Assembly (NCBI RefSeq): GCF_003076135.1
Contig: NZ_QDGZ01000005.1
Location: 62,001-126,000, forward strand
Origin: Nocardioides gansuensis
GTDB taxonomy: Bacteria; Actinomycetota; Actinomycetes; Propionibacteriales; Nocardioidaceae
Reading direction: 5' to 3'
DNA: 64,000 bases
Position 1 is the stretch's first letter; every line of letters begins with the position of its first letter. The notes beneath the pieces were generated by a model. The model was given only the letters and a program-made list of their open reading frames with translations. It was not told where the DNA came from and ran no database searches. A program made the translations under genes and the position numbers. Of this stretch, positions 45,846-56,861 are shown in pieces.

Positions 45846-47432
45846 TCAGTGACCCATCATCGCCGTCTGGTCGACGGGCAACTCCTGCTTGGTGCGCGGG
45901 AGGAACGCCGCCGGGATGAGGCAGCAGCCGACGAGGACCGTCGCGACGATGAAGACGGTCGCGAAGGCGCCCGCCAGCTCGCTGGGAGCACCGGCCAGGA
46001 CGGACTGGAGCTGGTCGGGCGAGAGGCCGAACCGCTGGAGGATCGCGCCGATCTTCGACTCGTCCCCACCGGCCGCCTGGACGGAGCCGGCCAGCTGGAG
46101 CGCCTCGGAGTCCTTGATCTCGTTGGTCAGGATCACCGAGAAGAGTGCCGTGCCGGCCGAGGCCGCCACCTGCTGCTGGATGTTGAGCAGCGTGGAGCCG
46201 CGGGCGATGTTGTGGGCCGTGAGCGTGGCGAGGGCCGCGCTCATGATCGGCATCATCGTGCTGCCCATGCCCAGGCCCATCACGAACAGGGCCGCGAGGA
46301 GGTAGGCGTAGGAGGTGTCGGCGTCGACCTGGGTGAACATCGCCATCCCGACGGTGATCACGGTGATGCCGACGAGCACGATCTTGCCGGGGCCGATCTT
46401 GTCGGCGAGCACGCCGGCGACCGGCATCGTCAGCATCGCGCCGAGGCCCTGCGGGGCCAGCAGCAGGCCGGCGCCCAGGGCGTCCTCGGCGCGGACCTGG
46501 ATGAAGTAGAGCGGGAAGAGCAGCGAGGCGCCGAAGAACGCGATCGCGAAGAGCGACATCGCCAGCAGCGCGACCGTCATGTCGCGGTTCTTCAGCAGGC
46601 GCAGCTCGACGAGCGGGTGCTTGTTGCGGCGGGCGAGCGCCCACGGCACGAACGCCACGATGAGCAGCAGCCCGATGAGCGCGGGCAGCCAGACCTCACG
46701 GGCGCCGATGCCGCCGTGCTCGGGGATCGAGGAGACGCCGTAGAGGAACGCGGCGAGACCGGGCGACAGGAGCAGCATGCCCAGCCAGTCGAAGGACTCA
46801 GACGGCTCCACGTCGTCCTGCGGCAGCACGACCGCGGCGTACACGAGGGCGGCGATGCCGATCGGCAGGTTGATCAGGAAGATCCAGTGCCACGAGGCGG
46901 AGTCGATCAGCCAGCCCCCGAGGATCGGGCCGAAGATCGGGCCGAGCAGCATCGGGATGCCGAGCACGGCCATCACGCGGCCGACCCGGTCGGGGCCGGC
47001 GGCGTGGGTCAGGATCGTCATGCCGAGCGGCATCAGCATGCCGCCGCCGAGGCCCTGCAGCACGCGGTAGAGCACGAGCTGCTCGAGGCCGCCCGCGGTC
47101 GCGCACAGCACGGAGCCGGCGGTGAAGAGGAGTACGGCAAGCAGGTAGAGCCGCTTGGTCCCGAACCGGTCGGCGGCCCAGCCGGTCAGCGGGATGACGC
47201 TGGCCAGCGCCAGCGTGTAGCCGGTCATGGTCCAGGCGACCTGGGCGGCGGTGGCGTCGAACTCGCGCTGGAAGGTCTCGAGCGCGACCGAGACGACGGT
47301 GATGTCGAGGATGGACATGATGGCGCCCAGGACGACCACGCCGGCGATGATCAGGGTGCCCTTGTCGAGCTTGTCTGCGTCCGCGGCCGACGGGGTGCTG
47401 TCGGGCGCGGGCTGCTGGAGGTCTGTGGTCAC
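45846..47432 (-). CDS. MFS multidrug exporter, DHA2 (EmrB/QacA) family
   Basis: A 528-residue, 14-segment transporter. LGAIMSILDITVVSVALETFQREF is the first helix with the family D-x-T-x-V-x-V-A-L motif, DRFGTKRLYLL is motif A and GIPMLLGPIFGPILGGWLID is motif C. I set the start at GTG 47432, because TACCCT (47444-47439) sits seven bases upstream on the minus strand and the longer frame adds only a basic, non-conserved stretch that runs through the palindrome at 47447. Substrate unknown. Confidence 0.92.
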   Translation of the reverse strand: MTTDLQQPAPDSTPSAADADKLDKGTLIIAGVVVLGAIMSILDITVVSVALETFQREFDATAAQVAWTMTGYTLALASVIPLTGWAADRFGTKRLYLLAVLLFTAGSVLCATAGGLEQLVLYRVLQGLGGGMLMPLGMTILTHAAGPDRVGRVMAVLGIPMLLGPIFGPILGGWLIDSASWHWIFLINLPIGIAALVYAAVVLPQDDVEPSESFDWLGMLLLSPGLAAFLYGVSSIPEHGGIGAREVWLPALIGLLLIVAFVPWALARRNKHPLVELRLLKNRDMTVALLAMSLFAIAFFGASLLFPLYFIQVRAEDALGAGLLLAPQGLGAMLTMPVAGVLADKIGPGKIVLVGITVITVGMAMFTQVDADTSYAYLLAALFVMGLGMGSTMMPIMSAALATLTAHNIARGSTLLNIQQQVAASAGTALFSVILTNEIKDSEALQLAGSVQAAGGDESKIGAILQRFGLSPDQLQSVLAGAPSELAGAFATVFIVATVLVGCCLIPAAFLPRTKQELPVDQTAMMGH

Positions 47433-47438
47433 CCGGCG

Positions 47439-47464
47439 AGGGTATTGGTTGTCGTCGACAACCA
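47439..47464 (-). promoter_or_regulatory. palindromic operator and -10 of the MFS exporter
   Basis: GGTTGTCGTCGACAACC (47447-47463) is an exact 8+1+8 palindrome, extended by one further T/A pair. TACCCT, a likely -10 on the minus strand, is at 47444-47439. The dyad resembles MarR or TetR operators and lies in the promoter spacer. No regulator gene is adjacent. Confidence 0.65.
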
Positions 47465-47531
47465 CCCAATCATTTACGCGGTGCCCTCGGTCACGCCCGT
47501 GCCCCGCCCGCGACAAGGCGGCGTACGGCGG

Positions 47532-48020
47532 TCAGCCGAGGAGGCTCCTGACCTGCTCGACCAGCCGGGCGTCGTCGGGCTCGATGCCGGGGTTGAACCG
47601 CGCGACGACCCGGCCGTCCTCGTCGATGAGGAACTTCTCGAAGTTCCACTGGACGTCGCCGGTCTCGCCCTTCTCGTTGGGCGTGGCGACCAGCTCGCGG
47701 TAGATCTCGTGCCGGTCCTCGCCGTTGACGTCGACCTTCTCGCTCATCGGGAAGGTGACCCCGTAGGTGGCGGAGCAGAACTCGGCGATCTCCTCCGAGG
47801 TGCCCGGCTCCTGGCCGCCGAACTGGTTGCACGGGATGCCGACGACGGTGAAGCCCTGCGCGGCGTGGTCCTCGTGCAGCTGCTCGAGCTTGCCGTACTG
47901 CGGGGTGAGGCCGCACCTGCTCGCCACGTTGACCAGCAGCGCCGGCTGGCCGCCGGTGAGGTCGCGGAGCGTGCCGGGGGTGCCGTCGAGGCGGGCGATC
48001 TTGGCGTCGAGGATGCTCAT
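47532..48020 (-). CDS. glutathione peroxidase family peroxidase
   Basis: A 162-residue thioredoxin-fold peroxidase that reduces hydroperoxides. The peroxidatic cysteine is Cys36 in NVASRCGLTPQY. The Gln and Trp of the catalytic triad lie in QFGGQEPG and WNFEKFLI. A second cysteine in VVGIPCNQF and another in EFCSATYG are candidates for the resolving residue, so it probably works with thioredoxin; actinobacteria generally use mycothiol rather than glutathione. The MFS gene follows on the same strand after 99 bases, with its own promoter. Confidence 0.94.
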   Translation of the reverse strand: MSILDAKIARLDGTPGTLRDLTGGQPALLVNVASRCGLTPQYGKLEQLHEDHAAQGFTVVGIPCNQFGGQEPGTSEEIAEFCSATYGVTFPMSEKVDVNGEDRHEIYRELVATPNEKGETGDVQWNFEKFLIDEDGRVVARFNPGIEPDDARLVEQVRSLLG

Positions 48021-48102
48021 GGCGACCGAGGTTAGCGCGGGGGAACTCCGTGTCGGTGCGGGGCGTTAGCGTCTCGTCTGTCCCTCGATCGGAAGGCACT
48101 GC

Positions 48103-50840
<2,738 letters not shown>

Positions 50841-50844
<4 letters not shown>

Positions 50845-51518
50845 CCGCGGTGACCCATCCCCGGCTGGCGCCGCAGCGGGGCAGCGTGGCCGGCACGTGG
50901 TGGAGCCGCGCGTTCGTGCGCGCGGTCGAGGAGGCGGCCTTCTCGGTCGAGGATCTGAGGTTGGGCCGGTCGCTGGCCCGCGCCGGGGCGGTCGGTTCGA
51001 TCACCGTCGACTCCGGCTCCGTCGTGGCGGCGGTCGACGACCGCGACGACACCTTCACGGTCACGGTGTCGGTGCCGGTGCTCGACGAGCGGGGCCGCGC
51101 GGCGCTGGCCGAGGTCGTCGCCTCCGAGGCCGGCCGGGTCGCCGCCCTGATGTCCGGCGACCTGCCCCACTCGCTCGTGGAGGCGGCCGAGGAGAGCGGC
51201 GTCGAGCTCCTCCCGTACGGCGCGGAGCTGGGCGCCGCGTGCGGCTGCGACGCCTGGCTGGACCCGTGTCCGCACGCCCTCGCGGTGCTCACCCAGGTCG
51301 GCTGGCTGGTGAAGGCCGACCCCTTCGTGCTGCTGCTCCTGCGCGGGCTCGGCCGCGACGACCTGCTCGCGCGGGTGCACGCGCTGACGTCGTCGGCCGG
51401 CGGGTCGACCGCGGACGACGACCCGGCCTACGCCGTGGCCGAGGAGGCCGCCGCCCGCGCTCAGCGGCTGCTCGCGGCGATCGACGAGCCGGGCGAGGAC
51501 CTGGGCCGCTGGCTCTAG
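50841..51518 (+). CDS. SWIM zinc-finger protein, partner of the SNF2 helicase
   Basis: A 225-residue protein. The SWIM motif C-x-C-x(n)-C-x-H is seen as CGCDAWLDPCPHALAVL near residue 140. The N-terminal half has TWWSRAFVRAVEE, typical of the SWIM proteins that accompany SNF2 helicases in actinobacteria. The GTG start overlaps the helicase stop by four bases, so the two are coupled. Probably a DNA- or protein-binding accessory subunit. Confidence 0.9.
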
Positions 51519-52027
51519 CGCGCCTCGGTGGTGGTCGCCGGGCGTGCGCCGAGCTCCTCGTCGAGGCGGAGCAGGCCCGGGCCGTCGTCCTTGATCATCT
51601 CCAGGCGGCCGAGGATCTCGCGCACGGTGGCCTCCTCCTCGACCTGCTCCTCGATGAACCAGTTGAGGAGCGGGCGGGAGTCGAGGTCGCCCTCGGCCTC
51701 GGCGGCGCGGTAGAGGTTGCGGATCGACTCCGAGACCCGCTGCTCGTGGTAGCTGGCGGCCTCGAAGGCGTCGAGGACGGAGTTGACCTCCACCGAGCCC
51801 GGGCTGATGGAGCCGATCCGTGGGTGGTTGTCGCGAGCCGCGAGGTGGTCGATCCACTTGTTGGCGTGGACGATCTCCTCGTCCGCCTGGTGGCGCAGCC
51901 ACGAGGCCATGCCGGACAGGTCGCGCAGCTCGAGCTCGATGGCAAGCTGCCGGTAGACCAGTGACGCCTCGAACTCCAGGGTGATCTGGTCGTTGAACGC
52001 CTTCTCCAGGGACTCGCTGAGCTTCAT
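51515..52027 (-). CDS. ferritin
   Basis: A 170-residue four-helix ferritin that oxidises and stores iron in a 24-mer shell. Ferroxidase-centre residues are visible: Glu18 in ITLEFEASLVY, Glu51 and His54 in EEIVHANKW, a Glu in the third helix and EEQVEEEATV in the fourth. I start it at ATG 52027 (MKLSESLEKAF). Its stop codon shares the palindrome CTAG (51515-51518) with the stop of the convergent SWIM gene. Confidence 0.94.
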   Translation of the reverse strand: MKLSESLEKAFNDQITLEFEASLVYRQLAIELELRDLSGMASWLRHQADEEIVHANKWIDHLAARDNHPRIGSISPGSVEVNSVLDAFEAASYHEQRVSESIRNLYRAAEAEGDLDSRPLLNWFIEEQVEEEATVREILGRLEMIKDDGPGLLRLDEELGARPATTTEAR

Positions 52028-52044
52028 GGGCGCCAGCGTATCGG

Positions 52045-52070
52045 GGCGCCCGGACACGCCTCCGGGCGCC
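52045..52070 (-). terminator. hairpin between hypothetical gene and ferritin
   Basis: GGCGCCCGGA (52045-52054) pairs with TCCGGGCGCC (52061-52070) around a six-base loop. It is 15 bases downstream of the hypothetical gene on the minus strand and upstream of the ferritin start. No T-tract. Confidence 0.5.
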
Positions 52071-52085
52071 TTCACCGCCGGCGGG

Positions 52086-52610
52086 TCAGCCCTTGTCGGG
52101 ATCGGCCGCCTTGCGGAGGATCTCCGACTCGGACTTCACCGCCTTCGTCAGCGACGGGTCCACGAGCGGCTCGGTGTCGGGCTGCTGCAGGTCGGTCTGG
52201 CCGGTGTCGGGGTTGTAGCCCGGCCCCGCGCCGGTCGTCCCGACGGGTGTCTCGACGTCGGGACCGCCGTCCAGCTCCTCGCGCCAGTCGTCGAACCGGT
52301 CGTCCCCCGGCCCGCCGTGCTCGGCGGTGCGCGACGGAGCCTTGGGCTCGGTCGCCGTCTGCGGCTGCGGCTGGACCGGGGTGGTCTTCGGGACCTCGGT
52401 GAGGCGCTCGCCGGGGCGCGGTGGCACCCAGGAGCCCTCGGCCGTGTCCTGCGTGGAGGAGTCGCGGTGGGCGCGGAGCAGCACGCCTTCCGCGGCGCCC
52501 TTCGCCAGGCCGGTCACGAACGCCGCCGACTCGATGGGATGCCGGACCGCATGCACGGTCCCCTCGACCACGGCCTGGGCGGCCCTCGTGGCGGTGCCGA
52601 CGGTTGACAT
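52086..52610 (-). CDS. hypothetical disordered protein
   Basis: A 174-residue protein. The first 45 residues form a likely amphipathic helix (RAAQAVVEGTVHAVRHPIESAAFVTGLAKGAAEGVL). The rest is rich in Pro, Gly, Asp, Thr and Gln and looks unstructured (VGTTGAGPGYNPDTGQTD). No family is recognised. ATG 52610 follows GGAG at good spacing. Confidence 0.72.
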   Translation of the reverse strand: MSTVGTATRAAQAVVEGTVHAVRHPIESAAFVTGLAKGAAEGVLLRAHRDSSTQDTAEGSWVPPRPGERLTEVPKTTPVQPQPQTATEPKAPSRTAEHGGPGDDRFDDWREELDGGPDVETPVGTTGAGPGYNPDTGQTDLQQPDTEPLVDPSLTKAVKSESEILRKAADPDKG

Positions 52611-52719
52611 GTCTGGTCGTCTCCTCTCGTGGGGTGTCTTCCCCCTTCGAGTACCCGCCAGGGAGCCGGCCCATCCTCGGCGGCGCCGCCACGGGGCGCG
52701 GGTCCTAGACTCAGCGACC

Positions 52720-53808
52720 ATGAGCCGCGTCGTACACCTCCACATCGGCGCCCCCAAGACCGGCACCACCTACCTGCAGGACCGGCTGATGCTCAACCAG
52801 GCGTCGCTGGCCGAGCACGGGGTGACGATCCCGACCAAGAACCGCTTCGTCGACGCGGACCTCTTCCACTTCCGGGCGGCGCTCGACCTGCTCGAGCAGG
52901 ACTGGGGCGGCGCTCCCGGGCACGCCAGGGGCTCGTGGGACACGATGGTCAAGCGCGTACGCCGCGCCAAGGGACCGGTGATCATCAGCCACGAGATCCT
53001 CGCGCCGGCCAAGCCGGACAAGGTCGCGAAGGCGATGAACGACCTCGAGGGCTGCGAGGTGCACGTCGTCTACTCCGCCCGTGACCTCGGCCGCCAGCTG
53101 CCGGCCGCGTGGCAGGAGAGCATCAAGCAGGGCCGCAAGTGGTCCTTCGAGCGGTTCCTCAACAAGGTGGAGCGCGGCCAGACCTGGTTCCGCGCCGCTA
53201 TGGACCTGCCGTCGGTGCTGTCGACGTGGGGCGCCAAGCTGCCGCCGGAGCGGGTGCACGTCGTGACCGTGCCGCACGACCGCGGTCCGAGCGGCGACGA
53301 GCTGTGGCTGCGGTTCTGCCGCGCCTTCGGCCTCGACCCCGCGTGGGCACCGCTCGACTCCGAGCGCACCAACCGCTCGCTCGGCATCGCCGAGACCCAG
53401 CTGATCCGCCGCCTCAACCGCCGCCTCGAGCTGCCGATGTGGCGCGACGTCACCTACGACTCCCTGATCCGCGAGCTGCTCGCCCAGCAGGTGCTCGTGA
53501 GCCGCGACTCGATCCCGGTGCGGCTGCCGCCCGACCGGTTCGAGTACGCCGAGGCGCAGGGCCAGCTGTGGATCGACTGGATCAAGGGCAGCGGCGTCGA
53601 CGTGATCGGCGACCCCGAGGACCTGCGCCCACGCCTGCCCGCCGAGGGCACCAAGTGGCGCGACCCCGACAAGGTCGGGCCGAAGCTGCAGCTGGGCGCC
53701 GCCCTGGACGCGCTCACCGTGATGACCCGCGAGGCGGCCGAGCGGACGGAGGCCGAGTCGAGCGTCCGGCGCCTCCGCGACCAGGCGCGTCGCCTGCGCG
53801 AGCGGTGA
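52720..53808 (+). CDS. sulfotransferase-like protein, first of a triad
   Basis: A 362-residue protein resembling PAPS-dependent sulfotransferases. The 5'-phosphosulfate loop is HIGAPKTGTTYLQ at the N-terminus, and VVYSARDLGRQLPAAWQ corresponds to the 3'-phosphate-binding segment. VHVVTVPHDRGP and a C-terminal WIDWIKGSGVDVIGDPEDLRP recur in the two following genes. TAGACT (52706-52711) lies eight bases before the ATG. The stop overlaps the next GTG. Acceptor unknown; cell-envelope glycans or lipids are plausible. Confidence 0.83.
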   Translation: MSRVVHLHIGAPKTGTTYLQDRLMLNQASLAEHGVTIPTKNRFVDADLFHFRAALDLLEQDWGGAPGHARGSWDTMVKRVRRAKGPVIISHEILAPAKPDKVAKAMNDLEGCEVHVVYSARDLGRQLPAAWQESIKQGRKWSFERFLNKVERGQTWFRAAMDLPSVLSTWGAKLPPERVHVVTVPHDRGPSGDELWLRFCRAFGLDPAWAPLDSERTNRSLGIAETQLIRRLNRRLELPMWRDVTYDSLIRELLAQQVLVSRDSIPVRLPPDRFEYAEAQGQLWIDWIKGSGVDVIGDPEDLRPRLPAEGTKWRDPDKVGPKLQLGAALDALTVMTREAAERTEAESSVRRLRDQARRLRER

Positions 53809-54992
53809 GCGACTCGCGGGCCTGGGGGTGGGTCGCCCACCTCCGTGACGGCGGCTCGACCCCGTGGGCCGAGTGGCTCACGGCGGGCGACCGACCCTGG
53901 TCGGTCGAGCGACCCCGGTCGGTCGAGCGACCCCGGTCGGTCGAGCGAAGTCGAGACCACGAGCCGACCGCCCGCGTGCTCCCGGGGGCCCAGCAGCTCG
54001 AGCTGCTCCGCCGGGTCAACGCGGGAAGTCGTGGTCGACTCGCGGACGGCCTCGCCGACCGCATCCTCTCCGCCGCGGCGCCGGGTCGGGGCAAGCCCGA
54101 CCTGGCGCTGGCCGGCGCCGGCCCCGAGCCGGCCTGGGGCCCGCGCCCGGTCGACCCGGCCGAGCTGCCCGCGCACGAGCTGACCCGGGTCGCCACCAGC
54201 GTGCTCGCCGACGACGTGGTCGGCCTGGGCGTCCCCGAGGTGACCTCGCCGCGCGCCCGGCTCTGGCGGCGCCGCTACCGCCTCCTCGGCGACCCGCTCG
54301 TCGCGGCCGAGCTGCGTGCCGACCTGATCGCCCGCGGCCGTCCGCCGGGCGGGAGGCGACCGACCGTCCTGGTCCTCGCCGGGCCCTACGACCGGCTGCT
54401 CGCCGACACCTGGAGCCGGCGCTGCTTCGAGCGCAGCTCGACCGGATGGCCGGAGTGGCTGCGGTTCTGGCGCGAGCGCGACGCGCTGCCGACCCGCGTC
54501 GACCTGGTCCGGGCGGCCCAGCCGTGGGCCGCGCGGCACGCGGAGGTGTGCGTGGTGACCGACCCGGCGCGGCTGCCGCGACTGCTCGGCGTACGGTCAC
54601 TGCCGCAGGTGGACACCCCGGGTGCCGACGTGGCCGAGCTCGGCCGCCGGATCGCCACCGTCCTCGGGCTGCTGGTGCCGAAGGAGGACCGCGCGGCCCT
54701 GATGTCGCAGACGCTGTGGCCCCGGATCCCGCGCACGACGACCCCGCCCGTCGTCGTACCTCCCGAGCACCGCGACTGGCTCGCGGCGCAGGCGGAGCGG
54801 CAGGTCCGGCTGCTGAGGCGGGCTGGCTACGCTGTCGCCGGCGACCTCTCCGACCTGGCTCCTGGGCCGGCGCAGCGGGAGGCAGGGGAGGCGGCCGGTG
54901 ACCTGGACGCTGCCGTCCTCGAGCTGGCGGTGCGGATGCTGGCCGACCCGTCCTGGAAGCACACGGTGTGGATGCGGAAGGAGGAGCGATGA
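53805..54992 (+). CDS. degenerate sulfotransferase-like paralog without P-loop, middle of triad
   Basis: A 395-residue protein. There is no PKTGT loop. From about residue 180 it parallels its neighbours: TVLVLAGPYDRLLADTWSRR matches their L-S-x-R-D-L-x-R-Q segment, EVCVVTDPARLP their VHVVTVP segment, and LLRRAGYAVAGDLSDLAPG their RRGYDVVGDVADLVGP. The N-terminal third is different and contains three translated copies of the dispersed repeat (WSVERPRSVERPRSVERSRD). Starts and stops overlap both neighbours (GTGA, ATGA), so the three are coupled. Likely a non-catalytic partner of the flanking proteins. Confidence 0.75.
   Translation: MSDSRAWGWVAHLRDGGSTPWAEWLTAGDRPWSVERPRSVERPRSVERSRDHEPTARVLPGAQQLELLRRVNAGSRGRLADGLADRILSAAAPGRGKPDLALAGAGPEPAWGPRPVDPAELPAHELTRVATSVLADDVVGLGVPEVTSPRARLWRRRYRLLGDPLVAAELRADLIARGRPPGGRRPTVLVLAGPYDRLLADTWSRRCFERSSTGWPEWLRFWRERDALPTRVDLVRAAQPWAARHAEVCVVTDPARLPRLLGVRSLPQVDTPGADVAELGRRIATVLGLLVPKEDRAALMSQTLWPRIPRTTTPPVVVPPEHRDWLAAQAERQVRLLRRAGYAVAGDLSDLAPGPAQREAGEAAGDLDAAVLELAVRMLADPSWKHTVWMRKEER
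53899..53958. repeat. dispersed repeat, three tandem copies inside a coding region
   Basis: Two 18-bp units GGTCGGTCGAGCGACCCC (53899-53934) are followed by a third ending in GAAGTCGAGACC (to 53958), so the full GGTCGAGCGAAGTCGAGACC element is at 53939-53958. The array keeps the reading frame. Confidence 0.85.
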
Positions 54993-56191
54993 GCGGACGC
55001 GTGCTGCTGCACGTCGGCACTCCCAAGACCGGCACGTCCTACCTCCAGGACGTCCTCTTCCGCAACCGGGCGCAGCTGGAGCCGCAGGGCATCCGTTATG
55101 CCGCCGACCGGTTCGACGCCCACTTCCTCGCCGCGCTCGACCTGATGCGGCTGACGTGGGGCGGGCTCGAGACCCAGGCCGTCGGCGCGTGGGACCGGCT
55201 CGCGGCGTCGGTGCGCGAGTGGGACGGCACGTCGATCATCAGCCACGAGATCCTCTCGACGGCGAGCCCGACCCAGGTCGCCCGCGCGCTGGAGTCCTTC
55301 GGCGGCGCCGAGGTGCACCTGGTGCTGTCGGTGCGCGACCTGGTGCGGCAGATCCCCGCCGAGTGGCAGGAGAACGTCAAGCACCGCAGCCTCGTCTCCT
55401 ACGCCCGCTTCCTCGAGATCATCGCCGACCCCGGCCGGGACACCCGGATCGGCTCGTGGTTCTGGGGCGCGCAGGAGATCCCGGACATCCTCGACCGCTG
55501 GGGCTCCTCGCTGCCGCCCTCCCACGTGCACGTGGTGACGGTGCCGCCGCCGGGTGCGCCGCGCGACGAGCTGTGGCGGCGCTTCAGCCGCACCTTCGGG
55601 CTCGACGGCCTCGACCTCGACCTGACCCCGGAGCGCGCCAACCCCTCCCTCGGCGTGCCCGAGACCGCGCTGCTGCGGCTGGTCAACAAGCGGGTCGTGC
55701 CGATCGTCGACCCGCCCGACTACCGCCCGCTGGTGCGCGAGCTGCTCGCCCACCAGACCCTCTCCCGCCGCACCGACTCCGCCCGCCTCGGGCTCCCGCC
55801 GGAGAAGCACGCCTGGGCGCAGGACCTCTCCCGCGCGTGGGGGGAGGAGATCACCAGGCGTGGGTACGACGTCGTCGGCGACGTCGCCGACCTGGTGGGC
55901 CCGCCCCCGGGCGACTTCGTCGACCCCGACACGGCGCCCGCCGACGAGCTGCTCCCCGCGGCTCTCGACGCGATCAGCGCGCTGCTGGTCGAGGGCTCCC
56001 GGCTGCGCGCGGTCGAGGCAGAGCTGCACCGCGAGCTCGACGAGGCCCGGGCCGCGCTCGAGCGGTCCTACCTGCGCCCGTCGTACCGGCTGCGCGAGAA
56101 GGCCGTGCACTCGCTGGAGACCAGCGCTCCCGGACGGGGTGCGCTGGGGGTCTACCGGCGGCTGCGGGGCAGGAGCTCGCGGTCGGCGTAG
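54989..56191 (+). CDS. sulfotransferase-like protein, third of a triad
   Basis: A 400-residue paralog of the protein at 52720. It has the phosphosulfate loop HVGTPKTGTSYLQD, then SIISHEILSTASP, LVLSVRDLVRQIPAEWQ and VHVVTVPPPGAP, and the shared C-terminal RGYDVVGDVADLVGPPP. A C-terminal helix (about 335-365) looks like a coiled coil, and the end YRLREKAVHSLE...YRRLRGR resembles the tail of glycan-modifying enzymes. The start overlaps the upstream stop. The last 40 bases overlap the antisense EcsC-family gene. Confidence 0.83.
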   Translation: MSGRVLLHVGTPKTGTSYLQDVLFRNRAQLEPQGIRYAADRFDAHFLAALDLMRLTWGGLETQAVGAWDRLAASVREWDGTSIISHEILSTASPTQVARALESFGGAEVHLVLSVRDLVRQIPAEWQENVKHRSLVSYARFLEIIADPGRDTRIGSWFWGAQEIPDILDRWGSSLPPSHVHVVTVPPPGAPRDELWRRFSRTFGLDGLDLDLTPERANPSLGVPETALLRLVNKRVVPIVDPPDYRPLVRELLAHQTLSRRTDSARLGLPPEKHAWAQDLSRAWGEEITRRGYDVVGDVADLVGPPPGDFVDPDTAPADELLPAALDAISALLVEGSRLRAVEAELHRELDEARAALERSYLRPSYRLREKAVHSLETSAPGRGALGVYRRLRGRSSRSA

Positions 56192-56832
56192 CGGCCGACC
56201 TTCCACGTCGCGAAGCCGTCGGCGCCGGCGCCGACCAGCCCGCCCACGACCGGCACCCGGCGCCCGACCGTCGTCGCGAGCCGCTTGCCGGCCACCCGCG
56301 CGATCAGGTCACTGGCGACCTCCGCGGAGATCTTGGCGTCGAGCAGCGGGTCGTGGCTCGGTGCGGTGGCGATCGCCATCGGGGGCGCGGGGAGCTTTTT
56401 GCGCTTCACCATCTCCTCGACCGACTCCTCGCCGAGGAGCGTGACCAGGACGGCGTTGCGCACCCGCGGGTCGGCGAGGTCGTGGCCGCGGAGGTGGGCG
56501 ATCGCCGCGATCATCCGGCACTGCACGACCGCCAGCCCGGCGAGGTTGGCCGGGATCGCGACGGTGGCGGTGACCAGGCCACCGATGTTGGTGAGGAAGC
56601 CCTGGGCCCCGGCCAGCCGCACGTGGGTCTCGATGACGTCGTGGATGGCCAGGTCGACGTCGCCGCCGTGGGCCTTGAGCTGGCGCTCGGCCGCCGCCCG
56701 GGCGCCCGGCAGCGGGCCCGCACCGTCGATGGCGCGGGTCAGCGCCTCGCGCACGAACCCGGTCGTCAGGCCCGGCGCCATCTCGGTGATCTTGGGAGCC
56801 AGCCGCTTGCCCACGGAGCCCTTGATGCCCAT
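56152..56832 (-). CDS. EcsC-family protein
   Basis: A 226-residue protein. The helical core with THVRLAGAQGFLTNIGGLVTATVAIPANLAGLAVVQCRMIAAIAHLRGHDL and a glycine-rich end (VPVVGGLVGAGADGFATWKVGRYA) match the EcsC domain, a membrane-associated family of unproven biochemical function. Its 3' end overlaps the sulfotransferase-like gene by 40 bases tail to tail. Confidence 0.83.
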   Translation of the reverse strand: MGIKGSVGKRLAPKITEMAPGLTTGFVREALTRAIDGAGPLPGARAAAERQLKAHGGDVDLAIHDVIETHVRLAGAQGFLTNIGGLVTATVAIPANLAGLAVVQCRMIAAIAHLRGHDLADPRVRNAVLVTLLGEESVEEMVKRKKLPAPPMAIATAPSHDPLLDAKISAEVASDLIARVAGKRLATTVGRRVPVVGGLVGAGADGFATWKVGRYADRELLPRSRR

Positions 56833-56861
56833 GCGGCGATCTTATGGCGGGGGTGGGAGGG

